The notes under the pieces: generated by a model | What the model was told of the DNA's origin: nothing | What the model saw: the letters and a program-made list of their open reading frames with translations, nothing else | The model's database searches: none | Program-made: the position numbers and the translations under genes | DNA from: Nocardia sp. alder85J | GTDB lineage: Bacteria > Actinomycetota > Actinomycetes > Mycobacteriales > Mycobacteriaceae | DNA: 64,000 nt | NCBI RefSeq assembly: GCF_020176955.2 | Contig: NZ_JAIUCZ020000006.1 | Location: forward strand, 124,001-188,000 | Direction: 5' to 3' | Shown here: positions 43,039 through 51,921 of the stretch, piece by piece | Position numbering within the stretch: position 1 is the stretch's first letter | Layout of the letters: each line of letters opens with the position of its first letter

Positions 43039-43680
43039 TCAGCGGGCCGCGGACAGCCCCAAGGTGTTGCACCAGATCCGGTTCAGTCCGTCGAGCAGCC
43101 GCTCCAGCGCGATGTCCTCACCGTGCACGAACACCATGTAGGCCATCCGGCTGGTCATCGTGGACAACGACAGCGCGGTCACCCACGGATCCAGATCGGC
43201 ATCGACCAGCCCACCGGCCTGCAGGGACCGGATCATCGCGGCATTGCGCTCACCGAAGGCCCTGGCCCGGTCGAACCGGATGGTCCGGAACTGCTCGTCG
43301 ACCTGCGCCACCTGCTCCAGCACCGCCATCAGCCGATGATTGCGCTGGTAGGACAGCAGATATTCGCGATTGGCCGCCGCGATGAGCAGCCGTGGATCGT
43401 CGACGCCGGAGCGCTGCCGGATGTGCGGTTGCAGCATCTCCTCCCGCAACTGCTCGACGACCTCGGCGAACACCTCTTCCTTGCTGTCGAAATAGGTGTA
43501 GAACGAGCCGGAGGCCACCCCCGCCGCCTTGGAGATGTCACTGATCCGGGCATCGAGGTAGCCGTCCCGCTCGAACACCTCCCGCGCCGCCGTCACCAGC
43601 GCACCACGCGTCCGCATCCCCCGCTTGCTACGGGGCACCAGCTTCCCGGATTGCTCCTCGGTCACCTCTTGCGCACTCAC
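43039..43680 (-). CDS. TetR-family regulator of the CoA-catabolic cluster
   Basis: A 213-residue protein with helix-turn-helix ARISDISKAAGVASGSFYTYF after a basic N-terminus (RSKRGMRTRGALVTAAREVF). The C-terminal domain resembles FadR/KstR-like TetR repressors that bind acyl-CoA. It is encoded immediately upstream of the SDR-dehydrogenase operon on the same strand, 136 bases away. Start is GTG. Likely represses this operon and possibly the divergent genes at 35.4-39.8 kb (inference). Confidence 0.88.
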   Translation of the reverse strand: MSAQEVTEEQSGKLVPRSKRGMRTRGALVTAAREVFERDGYLDARISDISKAAGVASGSFYTYFDSKEEVFAEVVEQLREEMLQPHIRQRSGVDDPRLLIAAANREYLLSYQRNHRLMAVLEQVAQVDEQFRTIRFDRARAFGERNAAMIRSLQAGGLVDADLDPWVTALSLSTMTSRMAYMVFVHGEDIALERLLDGLNRIWCNTLGLSAAR

Positions 43681-43770
43681 CGTCCCACTCGCTGTCCCCG
43701 GCGACCCTCGCCGGTGCGGAGGATAGTAACAAGCCCCCCGGACATCACCAGGTCAGCGATGTGACGCCCG

Positions 43771-43811
43771 GGCATCCCGGTGACCGGGCGATCGACTGCT
43801 ACCGGGATGCC
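43771..43811 (-). terminator. Hairpin at the end of the lut operon
   Basis: GGCATCCCGGT (43771-43781) and ACCGGGATGCC (43801-43811) are perfectly complementary, with 19 bases between. The right arm covers the lutC stop. No T-run, so it may be a weak terminator. Confidence 0.4.
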
Positions 43812-44425
43812 GAGCCCACCACGATCACGTCCAGGGTGCGCGGCCCGTGCACGCCCTCGACCCGATTCAGTTCGATATCACTGGTGGCGCTGGGTCCGCT
43901 GACGAAGGTCAGCGGACGCACCGGGTCCAGGATGCGGAAGGCCTGCGGCACGGTGTCGACGATCTGGTCGGTGCGCACCACGCAGAGGTGGTGGTCGGGG
44001 ACCAGGGTGAGGGCGCGGCGGCCCTGGGCCGGACCGGCATCGAGGACGATCGTGCCGGTCACCGCGATGCCGAGGCGGCAGCCGGTGAGCACCGCGTCGG
44101 CGGCGTCCAGTTCGGCCACCGGCAGCAGGTGGGGATCGCCGTCGATCGCGAGTGTGGTTCGGGGACGCCAGCTCTCGGGCAGATCGGCGGGGCAGACGAC
44201 CGTGCTGCCCGGCGGCAGGAGGCCGGTGATCAGGTCCGCGATCTCCGGCTCCGTGGTGCGGTGCACCCGGGCGCGGTAATCGGCGACAGTCGCGGCAAAC
44301 AGCTCGGCGTCACCGGGTCCGGTCGCCGGCGCGTGTTCGTAGTCGCGCGGAATTGCCACCGGCGCAACGCTTCCCGTGGCCGCCCGGATCCGGGCGAGCA
44401 TCTCGGCGCGAGCATCGGCGGTCAT
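43799..44425 (-). CDS. lutC: LutC/YkgG-family lactate utilisation protein
   Basis: A 208-residue LUD-domain protein. GCRLGIAVTGTIVLDAG and RALTLVPDHHLCVVRTDQIVDTV, with FVSGPSATSDIELNRVEGVHGP, are the LutC signatures. With LutA and LutB it forms the iron-sulfur L-lactate oxidation complex that feeds electrons to the respiratory chain. ATG 44425 gives the usual N-terminal TADARAEMLARIRAA helix; ATG 44458 would add 11 residues. The gap to lutB is 148 bases, larger than the others in the operon. Confidence 0.9.
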   Translation of the reverse strand: MTADARAEMLARIRAATGSVAPVAIPRDYEHAPATGPGDAELFAATVADYRARVHRTTEPEIADLITGLLPPGSTVVCPADLPESWRPRTTLAIDGDPHLLPVAELDAADAVLTGCRLGIAVTGTIVLDAGPAQGRRALTLVPDHHLCVVRTDQIVDTVPQAFRILDPVRPLTFVSGPSATSDIELNRVEGVHGPRTLDVIVVGSASR

Positions 44426-44573
44426 CGGCGGCCTGCCGGAGGTGCGTGCCGGAGCCATTGCCCCGCCGCCTGCGTCACGGTCGATTCCGCCTCGTGCCGC
44501 GCTGCCGCTGCGGTCGTCCCGCGGTGCGGCACCGGCACTACCGTGGGTCGGCCCGGATGCCGCGGTGCCGCAC

Positions 44574-46052
44574 TCATTTCCGCTCCTCGTGGGTGCGCGA
44601 CCACCACTGCCGGAAGGTCTCCTTCGGCGGCAGGGGCAGGTCGCGGCTGGTGGTCCACTTCGAGCCCGGATAGGGCAGGGTGGTGATGCGGCCGCGGGCG
44701 CGGCCGAGCAGACGGCCCAGGCGGGTCAGGCGTTCGGCGGCGGCGAAACGGGACGGGGTCGACATCGCGGCGGCGGCCGCCTTCATCGCCAGGTCCTGGG
44801 GGCCGGGCAGGCCGCCGCGGTGGGCGTCGACGGCGTGGGCACGCAGGTGGACCAGGATGCTCGGGATATCGATGCGGACCGGGCAGGCGTCGAAGCAGGC
44901 GCCGCACAGGGTGGAGGCGTACGGGAGGGTCGCGTTCGGGTCGTCCGGACCGGTGAGGCCGGTCAGCTGGGGGCTGAGGATCGCGCCGATCGGGCCCGGG
45001 TAGACCGAGCCGTAGGCGTGGCCGCCGACGCGCTCGTACACCGGGCACACGTTCAGGCAGGCGCTGCACCGGATGCAGTGCAGCGCAGCGCGTCCCGCCT
45101 CGTCGGCGAGGACGCGGGTGCGGCCGTTGTCGAGCAGGATCACATGAACCCGCTGCGGTCCGTCGCCGGGATGCACGCCGGTCCACATCGAGGTGTAGGG
45201 GTTCATCCGCTCGGCGGTGGAGGAGCGCGGCAGCAGTTGCATGAACACCTCCAGATCGGTGAACGACGGCACCAGTTTCTCGATGCCCAGCACCGTGATC
45301 AGCGTGTCCGGCAGGGTCAGGCACATCCGGCCGTTGCCCTCTGATTCGACGACGGTGAGCGTACCGGTCTCCGCCACAGCGAAATTCGCGCCGCTGATCG
45401 CCACCTTCGCGGTGAGGAACTTGTGCCGGAGGTAGGTGCGGGCGGCGGTCGCCAGGGCGCGCGGATCGTCGGAGATGTCCGGGTCCACCCCGGGCATCTC
45501 GCGCAGGAAGATCTCGCGGATCTCGGCGCGGTTGCGGTGGATCGCGGGGACCAGGAAGTGACTGGGGGTGTCGTGGCCCAATTGCACGATCAGCTCCGCC
45601 AGATCGGTTTCGTAGGCGGTGATCCCGTGCTCGGCCAGCTGCTCGTTGAGCCGGATCTCCTGGGTGGCCATGGATTTCACCTTCACCACCTCGGTACTGC
45701 CGGTGGCGCGGATCAGGTCGGTGGCGATGCGGCCGGCCTCGGCGGCGTCGCGGGCCCAGTGCACGGTGCCGCCGCGCGCGGTGACATTGGCCTCGAACTG
45801 TTCCAGCAGCTCCGGAAGCCTTTGCAACACTGAGGCTTTCAGCGCGCTACCGGCCGCCCGCAACTGTTCCCAGTCGGGCACCTCGGCCACCGCGGCGGCT
45901 CGCTTCGCGCGGATGGTCGCCGTCGCGGCGCCCAGATTGGCCCGCAACTGGCTGTCGCCCAGCGCCTTCCGGGCGGCGGCCGGGAAGGTCTGCGTCCCAC
46001 GCAGATCGCCGGTGCCCGGCGGCGGACCCGGGTTGCCGAGGAAGGTGCTCAT
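44574..46052 (-). CDS. lutB: LutB/LldF-type L-lactate oxidation iron-sulfur protein
   Basis: A 492-residue protein with an N-terminal LUD domain (KVKSMATQEIRLNEQL; VAISGANFAVAETGTLTVVESEGN) and two 4Fe-4S cluster motifs, CIRCSACLNVCPVY and CGACFDACPVRIDIP. It is the electron-transfer core of the LutABC complex. Starts in a 4-base ATGA overlap with lutA. Full length compared with Bacillus LutB. Confidence 0.94.
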   Translation of the reverse strand: MSTFLGNPGPPPGTGDLRGTQTFPAAARKALGDSQLRANLGAATATIRAKRAAAVAEVPDWEQLRAAGSALKASVLQRLPELLEQFEANVTARGGTVHWARDAAEAGRIATDLIRATGSTEVVKVKSMATQEIRLNEQLAEHGITAYETDLAELIVQLGHDTPSHFLVPAIHRNRAEIREIFLREMPGVDPDISDDPRALATAARTYLRHKFLTAKVAISGANFAVAETGTLTVVESEGNGRMCLTLPDTLITVLGIEKLVPSFTDLEVFMQLLPRSSTAERMNPYTSMWTGVHPGDGPQRVHVILLDNGRTRVLADEAGRAALHCIRCSACLNVCPVYERVGGHAYGSVYPGPIGAILSPQLTGLTGPDDPNATLPYASTLCGACFDACPVRIDIPSILVHLRAHAVDAHRGGLPGPQDLAMKAAAAAMSTPSRFAAAERLTRLGRLLGRARGRITTLPYPGSKWTTSRDLPLPPKETFRQWWSRTHEERK

Positions 46053-46828
46053 CGCCGCATCCGTTCCCGGATCGACCGCCGCGGGCTCGATCCGGCCTCG
46101 GTCGCCGCCAGGATCTCGGCGAGGTGGACGGTGCGAATTCCACTGCGCAGCCGCGACAATCCACCGCCGATGTGCATCAGGCAGGACGAATCGCCGGCGG
46201 TGCAGATCTCGGCGCCGGTGCCGCGCACGGTGCTCATCTTGTCGGCGAGCATCGCGGTGGAGACGTCGGAATTCTTCAGCGCGAAGGTACCGCCGAAACC
46301 GCAGCAGGAGTCGGCGGCGGGCAGTTCCAGCAGGGTCAGGCCGCGCACCTCGCGCAGCAACCGCAGCGGTTTGTCGCCCACCCGCAGCATCCGCAGCGAA
46401 TGACAGGTCGGGTGGTAGGTGACCCGGTGCGGATAGTAGGCGCCGACATCGGTGACCCCGAGCACGTCGACCAGCAGTTCCGACAGCTCGTAGGTGCGGG
46501 CGGCGACGGCCTCGGCCCGGACCGCCAGCGCCTCGTCACCGGCGCGGCGCGCCACCATCGCGTGCTGATGCCGCACCGAACCCACACACGAGCCCGACGG
46601 CGCGACCGCCACGTCCCAGGACGCACTCTCGAAGGCCGCCACATGATTTCGCACCAGCGGCACCGCCTCGGCGAGATAGCCGGTGTTGACGTGCATCTGG
46701 CCGCAGCAGGTCTGCCCGGCCGGGAACACCACCTCGTGGCCGAGCCGCTCCAGCAGCCGGACGGTCGCCGCGGCGGCCTCCGGGAACAGCGCGTCCGCCA
46801 GACAGGTGGCGAACAGGGCAATACGCAT
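46049..46828 (-). CDS. lutA: LutA/LldE-type (Fe-S)-binding protein
   Basis: A 259-residue CCG-domain protein. The two cysteine-rich motifs are QTCCGQMHVNTGY and DSCCGFGGTFALK, as in heterodisulfide reductase B-like subunits. First gene of lutABC; GGGAGA precedes the ATG at 46828. Expression should be set by the operators just upstream. Confidence 0.93.
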   Translation of the reverse strand: MRIALFATCLADALFPEAAAATVRLLERLGHEVVFPAGQTCCGQMHVNTGYLAEAVPLVRNHVAAFESASWDVAVAPSGSCVGSVRHQHAMVARRAGDEALAVRAEAVAARTYELSELLVDVLGVTDVGAYYPHRVTYHPTCHSLRMLRVGDKPLRLLREVRGLTLLELPAADSCCGFGGTFALKNSDVSTAMLADKMSTVRGTGAEICTAGDSSCLMHIGGGLSRLRSGIRTVHLAEILAATEAGSSPRRSIRERMRR

Positions 46829-46850
46829 CGGCTCTCCCGGCGATCGGATG

Positions 46851-46905
46851 TGGTCCGACCACGGTAGCACCATGGTCCGACCACGACGGACTTATGGTCC
46901 GACCA
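46851..46905. promoter_or_regulatory. Three phased operators for the GntR/FadR regulator
   Basis: The 11-bp palindrome TGGTCCGACCA occurs at 46851-46861, 46873-46883 and 46895-46905. The centre-to-centre spacing is exactly 22 bp each time, so all lie on one face of the helix. They fill the gap between divergent lutA and the regulator gene. TAAACT (46913-46918) could be the -10 of the regulator, making its GTG start leaderless. Confidence 0.85.
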
Positions 46906-46924
46906 CAAGGGGTAAACTGCCGGG

Positions 46925-47617
46925 GTGCGAACCCATGAAGTCGTCCTGCGGCGGATCGAATCGGACCTCGCGGCCGGACGGGTGGCCGTGGGCGGCCGTC
47001 TTCCGGCCGAACGCGCCCTGGCCGAGGAACTCGGCGTCGGCCGCTCCTCGGTGCGCGAGGCGCTGCGGGTGCTGGAGGCGATGGGCGTGGTGCGCACCTC
47101 CGCCGGTTCCGGCCCCGACGCCGGGGCCATCGTCGCCGCGGATCCGGCCGATTCGATCGGCACCGCGCTGCGGCTGCACGTCGCCACCCGCACCCTGCCG
47201 GTGCGCGATCTGGTGCAGACCCGCATCCTGCTGGAGACCTGGGCGGTCCGGGAGGCCGCCTTCCGGGCGGCCGGCACCGAGATGCCCGCGATCGACGCCC
47301 TGCTCGACGCGATGGACGATCCGGCGCTCACCCCCGACCAGTTCCACCGTCTCGACGCCGAGCTACACGTGGCGCTGTCGGGTCTCGCGGGCAATCTGCT
47401 GATCGAGGCGATGATGTCGGCGCTGCGCGAGGCGATCCACGGCTACGTGATGGCGGCGGTGTCGCGCCTGACCGATTGGCCCGCCGTCGCCGCCGAACTG
47501 CGCCGCGAGCACCGGGAGATCGTCGCCGCGATCCGCCGCGGGCACGGCGCCAAGGCCGCCGAACTGGTGCAGGTACACATCGCCGGATTCCACGCCCTGG
47601 TCGATCCGGGCGCCTGA
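46925..47617 (+). CDS. FadR/GntR-family regulator of the lut operon (LldR-like)
   Basis: A 230-residue regulator: winged helix (GGRLPAERALAEELGVGRSSVREALRVLEAMGVVRT) and an FCD all-helical ligand domain (LVQTRILLETWAVREAA ... EHREIVAAIRRGHGAKAAELVQVHIAGFH) with the metal-binding Asp/His pattern. By position it should repress lutABC until L-lactate binds. The TGGTCCGACCA sites fit the TGGTC-n-GACCA consensus of this family. GTG start. Confidence 0.92.
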   Translation: MRTHEVVLRRIESDLAAGRVAVGGRLPAERALAEELGVGRSSVREALRVLEAMGVVRTSAGSGPDAGAIVAADPADSIGTALRLHVATRTLPVRDLVQTRILLETWAVREAAFRAAGTEMPAIDALLDAMDDPALTPDQFHRLDAELHVALSGLAGNLLIEAMMSALREAIHGYVMAAVSRLTDWPAVAAELRREHREIVAAIRRGHGAKAAELVQVHIAGFHALVDPGA

Positions 47618-47789
47618 GCCACCCGATTGCGCGGGTGTTGCGCGAGTTGGCCCTCACCCCATCGCGTTTCGGTGACACTGCGGCGAAAGCCGTTGCCGCC
47701 GTGTCGCTTCACCTCCGGCGCCGCGATGACGCGTCACGGGCCGGTTGCACGGTCCGGTGGCGGTCCGTAGCGTCGAGGAGGTGGTCGAT

Positions 47790-48992
47790 GTGATGATCGA
47801 AACACTGGGGGACGATTTCTTCACCGAGCCGCAGGTCTACTACCGGCGGTGGCGCGAACACGGGCCGGTGCACCGGGTGAGCTTCCCGGACGGCATCCCG
47901 CGCTGGATCGTCGTCGGCTACCCCGAAGGGCGTGCCGCACTGGCGGATCCGCGGCTGCACAAGGATGCCACCGGGCTGGTCGAGCTGTTCCGGCACAAGC
48001 GCGCCGACCAGCACGTCAACTCGCAGGAGTCGCTGCTCACCGCGCACATGCTCAACACCGACCCGCCCGACCACACCCGGCTGCGCAAACTGGTCGGCAA
48101 GGCGTTCGCACCGCGGCAGATCGCCGGGCTGCGGCCGCGGATCGAGCAGATCGCCACCGACCTGCTGGACCGGCTGGCCGGCCGCGACCGGTTCGACCTG
48201 CTCGCGGAATTCGCGGTGCCACTGCCGATCACGGTGATCTGCGAACTGCTCGGCGTGGACCTGGCCGACCGGGACACCTTCCGCGAGCAGACCGCTCTGC
48301 TGCTGAGCACCGGCGCCCGTTCCCCCGACACCGTGCGGGCCGCCGAGCAGATGTCGGCCTACATGTGGAATCTGGTGCAGGACAAGACCACCCATCCGGG
48401 CAACGATCTGCTCTCGGCGATCCAGGCGCCCGGCGACGACGGCGACCGGCTCAGCGAGACCGAGACGGTGTCGATGGCCTTCCTGCTGCTGGTCGCCGGG
48501 CACGAGACCACGGTGAACCTGATCGGCAACGGGGTGCTGGCCCTGCTGCGCGACGAAACCCGCTGGGACGCACTGCGAGCCGATCCGGCGCGGGTGCCGG
48601 TCGCGGTGGAGGAGTTCCTGCGCTTCGACAGCCCGGTGAACGTCTCCACGCTGCGCTTCACCACCGAGCCGATGACCATCGCCGGTGTCGAGATCCCGCC
48701 CGGCGAACTGGTCCAGATCGCGCTGTCCGGCGCCAATCACGACCCGGCGCACTTCGCCGCCGCCGACGACCTCGACCTGACCGGCGACGCCACCGGACAT
48801 CTGGCCTTCGGCCACGGCATCCACTACTGTGTCGGCGCACCGCTGGCCCGGCTGGAGGCACAAATCGCGTTCACCGCACTGCTGCAACACTTTCCGCGGC
48901 TGCGGCTGGACGCCGACGTGCGCACGCTGCGCTACCACCACAGCACCCTGATCCGCGGACTGACCGAACTGCCGGTGTCGCTGGGCGAGTGA
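47790..48992 (+). CDS. Cytochrome P450
   Basis: A 400-residue P450. Oxygen-binding I-helix LLLVAGHETTVNLI, ExxR in VEEFLRFDSPV, haem loop FGHGIHYCVGAPLARLEAQI. MLNTDPPDHTRLRKLVGKAF is typical of the CYP107 group. AGGAGG lies eight bases before GTG 47790 and eleven before ATG 47793. No ferredoxin gene accompanies it; substrate unknown. Confidence 0.9.
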   Translation: MMIETLGDDFFTEPQVYYRRWREHGPVHRVSFPDGIPRWIVVGYPEGRAALADPRLHKDATGLVELFRHKRADQHVNSQESLLTAHMLNTDPPDHTRLRKLVGKAFAPRQIAGLRPRIEQIATDLLDRLAGRDRFDLLAEFAVPLPITVICELLGVDLADRDTFREQTALLLSTGARSPDTVRAAEQMSAYMWNLVQDKTTHPGNDLLSAIQAPGDDGDRLSETETVSMAFLLLVAGHETTVNLIGNGVLALLRDETRWDALRADPARVPVAVEEFLRFDSPVNVSTLRFTTEPMTIAGVEIPPGELVQIALSGANHDPAHFAAADDLDLTGDATGHLAFGHGIHYCVGAPLARLEAQIAFTALLQHFPRLRLDADVRTLRYHHSTLIRGLTELPVSLGE

Positions 48993-49055
48993 GCACGGCG
49001 GGTGTCGCCGGACCGCACAGCATACCTTCAGCATCGGCCCATTGTCCGGTCTTCC

Positions 49056-49156
49056 GCAGGTTGCACTCAGAGCGAACGCAACTATCGCCGCCGTGGCAAC
49101 CGATTCCTACCGTGGTGCCCAGACCACCTGCCGCCGGATCGCACCCCGGGGCAGGT
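49056..49156 (+). promoter_or_regulatory. S-box (SAM) riboswitch upstream of metY
   Basis: P1 is GCAGGT (49056-49061) with ACCTGC (49126-49131). Inside it stand the conserved CAGAG (49068-49072), GGCAACC (49095-49101) and GGTGCC (49114-49119) of the SAM-I/SAM-IV superfamily in the right order. The 3' P1 strand can instead pair as ACCTGCC with GGCAGGT at 49150-49156, giving a switch ahead of the metY ribosome site. Which subclass (SAM-I, SAM-IV or variant) I cannot fix by eye. Confidence 0.72.
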
Positions 49157-49184
49157 CCGCACACGCCACTCAGGGAGCCTGACG

Positions 49185-50507
49185 ATGACCGACGCCGAGC
49201 CGATCGACCCCACCGCCGCCTGGAGCTTCGAGACCAAGCAGATCCATGCGGGCCAGACCCCCGACGGGGCCACCAACGCCCGCGCGCTGCCCATCTACCA
49301 GACCACCTCGTACACCTTCCGCGACACCAGCCATGCCGCGGCGCTGTTCGGGCTGGCCGAGCCGGGCAACATCTACACCCGCATCGCCAACCCCACCCAG
49401 GACGCGGTGGAGCAGCGGGTCGCGGCACTGGAGGGAGGCGTCGCGGCACTGTTCCTGTCCTCCGGGCAGGCGGCGGAGACCTTCTCGATCCTCAATATCG
49501 CCGGCGCCGGCGACCATATCGTCTCCAGCCCGCGGCTCTACGGCGGCACCTATAACCTGTTCCACTACACCCTGCCGAAGCTCGGCATCGAGGTCTCGTT
49601 CGTGGACGATCCGGACGATCTCGAGCAGTGGCGGGCCGCCATCCGCCCGAACACCAAGGCGCTGTTCGGCGAGACGGTGTCCAACCCGCAGAACCACATC
49701 CTCGACCTGCCGGGTATCTCGGCGGTCGCGCACGCGGCCGGCATCCCGCTGATCGTCGACAACACGGTGCCGACCCCGTACCTGATCCAGCCGCTGGCCC
49801 ACGGCGCCGACATCGTCGTGCACTCGGCCACCAAGTACCTGGGCGGGCACGGCGCGGCCATCGCGGGCGTGATCGTCGACGGCGGCACCTTCGACTGGAC
49901 CGTGCGCGACGAGCACGGCGAGCCGCGCTTCCCCGGTTTCGTCACCCCGGACCCCAGCTACCACGGCGTGGTGTACGCCGACCTCGGCGCCCCGGCGTAC
50001 GCGCTCAAGGCCCGGGTGCAGTTGCTGCGCGACCTGGGCTCGGCCATCGCGCCGTTCAACGCGTTCCTGATCGGTCAGGGCCTGGAGACGCTGAGCCTGC
50101 GGATCGAGCGGCACGTGCAGAACGCGCAGGCGGTGGCGGCGTTCCTGCAGGAGCGGCCCGAGGTCACCACGGTCTACTACGCCGGCCTGGAGTCCTCGCC
50201 GTGGTACCAGCGCGGGCGCGAGCTGGCCCCCAAGGGCGTCGGCGCGGTGATCGGCTTCGAACTGGCCGGTGGCGTGGACGCGGGCAAGAAGTTCGTCGAG
50301 GCGCTGACCCTGCACAGCCATGTCGCCAACATCGGTGACGTGCGCTCGCTGGTGATCCACCCCGCCTCGACCACGCACTCCCAGCTGACCCCGGAGGAGC
50401 AGCAGGCATCCGGCGTGACGCCGGGCCTGGTCCGGCTGGCGGTCGGCATCGAGGGTATCGACGACATCCTCGCGGATCTGCGGGCGGGTTTCGCCGCCGC
50501 GCAGTAA
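49185..50507 (+). CDS. metY: O-acetylhomoserine sulfhydrylase
   Basis: A 440-residue PLP enzyme of the Cys/Met metabolism family. ETKQIHAGQTPDGATNARALPIYQTTSYTF is the standard N-terminus, LSSGQAAETFSI binds the phosphate and HSATKYLGGHG contains the PLP lysine. It makes homocysteine from O-acetylhomoserine and sulfide. GGGAG precedes the ATG. The riboswitch upstream indicates repression by S-adenosylmethionine. No metX follows in this window; a terminator hairpin ends the unit. Confidence 0.95.
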   Translation: MTDAEPIDPTAAWSFETKQIHAGQTPDGATNARALPIYQTTSYTFRDTSHAAALFGLAEPGNIYTRIANPTQDAVEQRVAALEGGVAALFLSSGQAAETFSILNIAGAGDHIVSSPRLYGGTYNLFHYTLPKLGIEVSFVDDPDDLEQWRAAIRPNTKALFGETVSNPQNHILDLPGISAVAHAAGIPLIVDNTVPTPYLIQPLAHGADIVVHSATKYLGGHGAAIAGVIVDGGTFDWTVRDEHGEPRFPGFVTPDPSYHGVVYADLGAPAYALKARVQLLRDLGSAIAPFNAFLIGQGLETLSLRIERHVQNAQAVAAFLQERPEVTTVYYAGLESSPWYQRGRELAPKGVGAVIGFELAGGVDAGKKFVEALTLHSHVANIGDVRSLVIHPASTTHSQLTPEEQQASGVTPGLVRLAVGIEGIDDILADLRAGFAAAQ

Positions 50508-50550
50508 CGGACAGGGGTGGGTCGTGAGGTCCCCGAATCGATCCACCCCG

Positions 50551-50590
50551 GATGCCCGGCTGCCCGAATTCCCTCGGGCGGCTGGGCATC
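50551..50590. terminator. GC-rich hairpin between convergent metY and glycosyltransferase genes
   Basis: GATGCCCGGCTGCCCGA (50551-50567) pairs with 50574-50590 over 17 positions, two as G-U. No T-run. The rest of the 319-base gap (to 50826) shows no gene. Confidence 0.55.
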
Positions 50591-50826
50591 GTCGTGCCGG
50601 GTCCGGTGACGCCGGCGAGCGGCGTGGTACCGCCGGAGGTGCGGCCGGCGGCGCGGCGCCGGGGTGAGGTCTCCCCCGCCCGGGACGATGTCGTGCTGGT
50701 CGAACACGCGTTGACCGGGGACTCCCACGTCACCGGCCCGGCATGCAGCGTTCCATACGATCGGCGAACGATGATTTCCGCACCGGGCCAACGTATTACA
50801 CGACATTGCCCGGTCTCGGCATCGAA

Positions 50827-51921
50827 TCAACGCGCGGTCGCCGCACACCTCGCGTAGAAATCGAGGTGGGCGGTGGCGGCGCGGTCCCAGTCGTAGGTGC
50901 GGGCGAGGGTGCGGCCGTGGGTGATTCGGGTGGGGTCGGGGTGGAGGGCAGCGGACATGGCGGCGGCGGCCTGTGGTGGGGTGGCGGCGTATCGGACCGT
51001 GTCGGCGAAGACCTCGCGCAGGACCGGGAGATCTCTTGCCACGACCGGGATTCCGGCGGCGAGGGCCTCCAGCGCGGCCAGGCCGAAGCCCTCCTTGGTG
51101 GAGAGGAACGGGAGCAAATCGGCGGCGGCGACCAGGGTGGGGAGGTCGGGGTGCGGGACCGGGCCGAGGACGATCGGGTGGAGGCCGAGTTCGGTGGCGC
51201 GGGTGTCGAATCGGGCTCGGTAGTCACGGTAGTCGAAAAGGGTTTCGCCGCCGGCGAAGACCAGGTTCAGGCCGGGGTGGTCGCGGGACAGCAGCGCGAA
51301 GGATTCCAGCAGATCCAGGCTGCCCTTGCGGGGTTCGATGCCGCCGACGGCCAGAACGTAGCGGCCGAGGCGGTCGCGCCAGGCGGCGCGGGCCGGTGCG
51401 GCCTCGGGGTAAGCCGCCGCGGCGAAGCGGTCGTATTCCACGCCGTTGGGAATCACGGTGGGGCGCAGGCCCCAGCCCGCTTCGACCTCGGCCGCGACCG
51501 CCGCCGAGACGCAGATGCGGGCGTAGGGCTGCACGACGGCGCGTTCGTGGCAGCGGGCCAGTTCCGGGGTGGTGAACTGGTCCAGGTGGTGGATGGTGCG
51601 GACGCAGTGCGGGACGGCATTGGCGCTGATGCAGTCCTGGGCGTGCGCGATGTCGTAGTCGCCGACGGGAAAGGCGTTGCCCAGCAGTGTGATCGAGCGC
51701 AGGATGCGGGGGCCGACGGTCTCGCCGTCGACGGCGGGGAACGGCACCACCTGGACCGTCACCGCCGGATCCACCGGGCGGAAGAAGCCGTCGTCACCGC
51801 CGCGGCCCAGGGTCCACACCGTCACGTCCGCACCGGCGCGGGCCAGAGCCTCGGCCAGGTTCAGGGTGTGCACCACGCCGCCACGGGGTCTGGTGGAGTA
51901 GGTCAGCAGCGCGATCCGCAT
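50827..51921 (-). CDS. MSMEG_0565-family glycosyltransferase
   Basis: A 364-residue GT4-type (GT-B) enzyme: IALLTYSTRPRGGVVHTLNLAEAL at the N-terminus, VIPNGVEYDRF, VGGIEPRKGSLDLLESFALL and FLSTKEGFGLAALEALAAGIPVVARDL with the donor-binding Glu residues. In mycobacteria this subfamily marks the MSMEG_0565-0572 cluster. Last gene of the seven-gene operon; its ATG shares a base with the preceding stop (TGATG). The acceptor is unknown. Confidence 0.88.
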   Translation of the reverse strand: MRIALLTYSTRPRGGVVHTLNLAEALARAGADVTVWTLGRGGDDGFFRPVDPAVTVQVVPFPAVDGETVGPRILRSITLLGNAFPVGDYDIAHAQDCISANAVPHCVRTIHHLDQFTTPELARCHERAVVQPYARICVSAAVAAEVEAGWGLRPTVIPNGVEYDRFAAAAYPEAAPARAAWRDRLGRYVLAVGGIEPRKGSLDLLESFALLSRDHPGLNLVFAGGETLFDYRDYRARFDTRATELGLHPIVLGPVPHPDLPTLVAAADLLPFLSTKEGFGLAALEALAAGIPVVARDLPVLREVFADTVRYAATPPQAAAAMSAALHPDPTRITHGRTLARTYDWDRAATAHLDFYARCAATAR

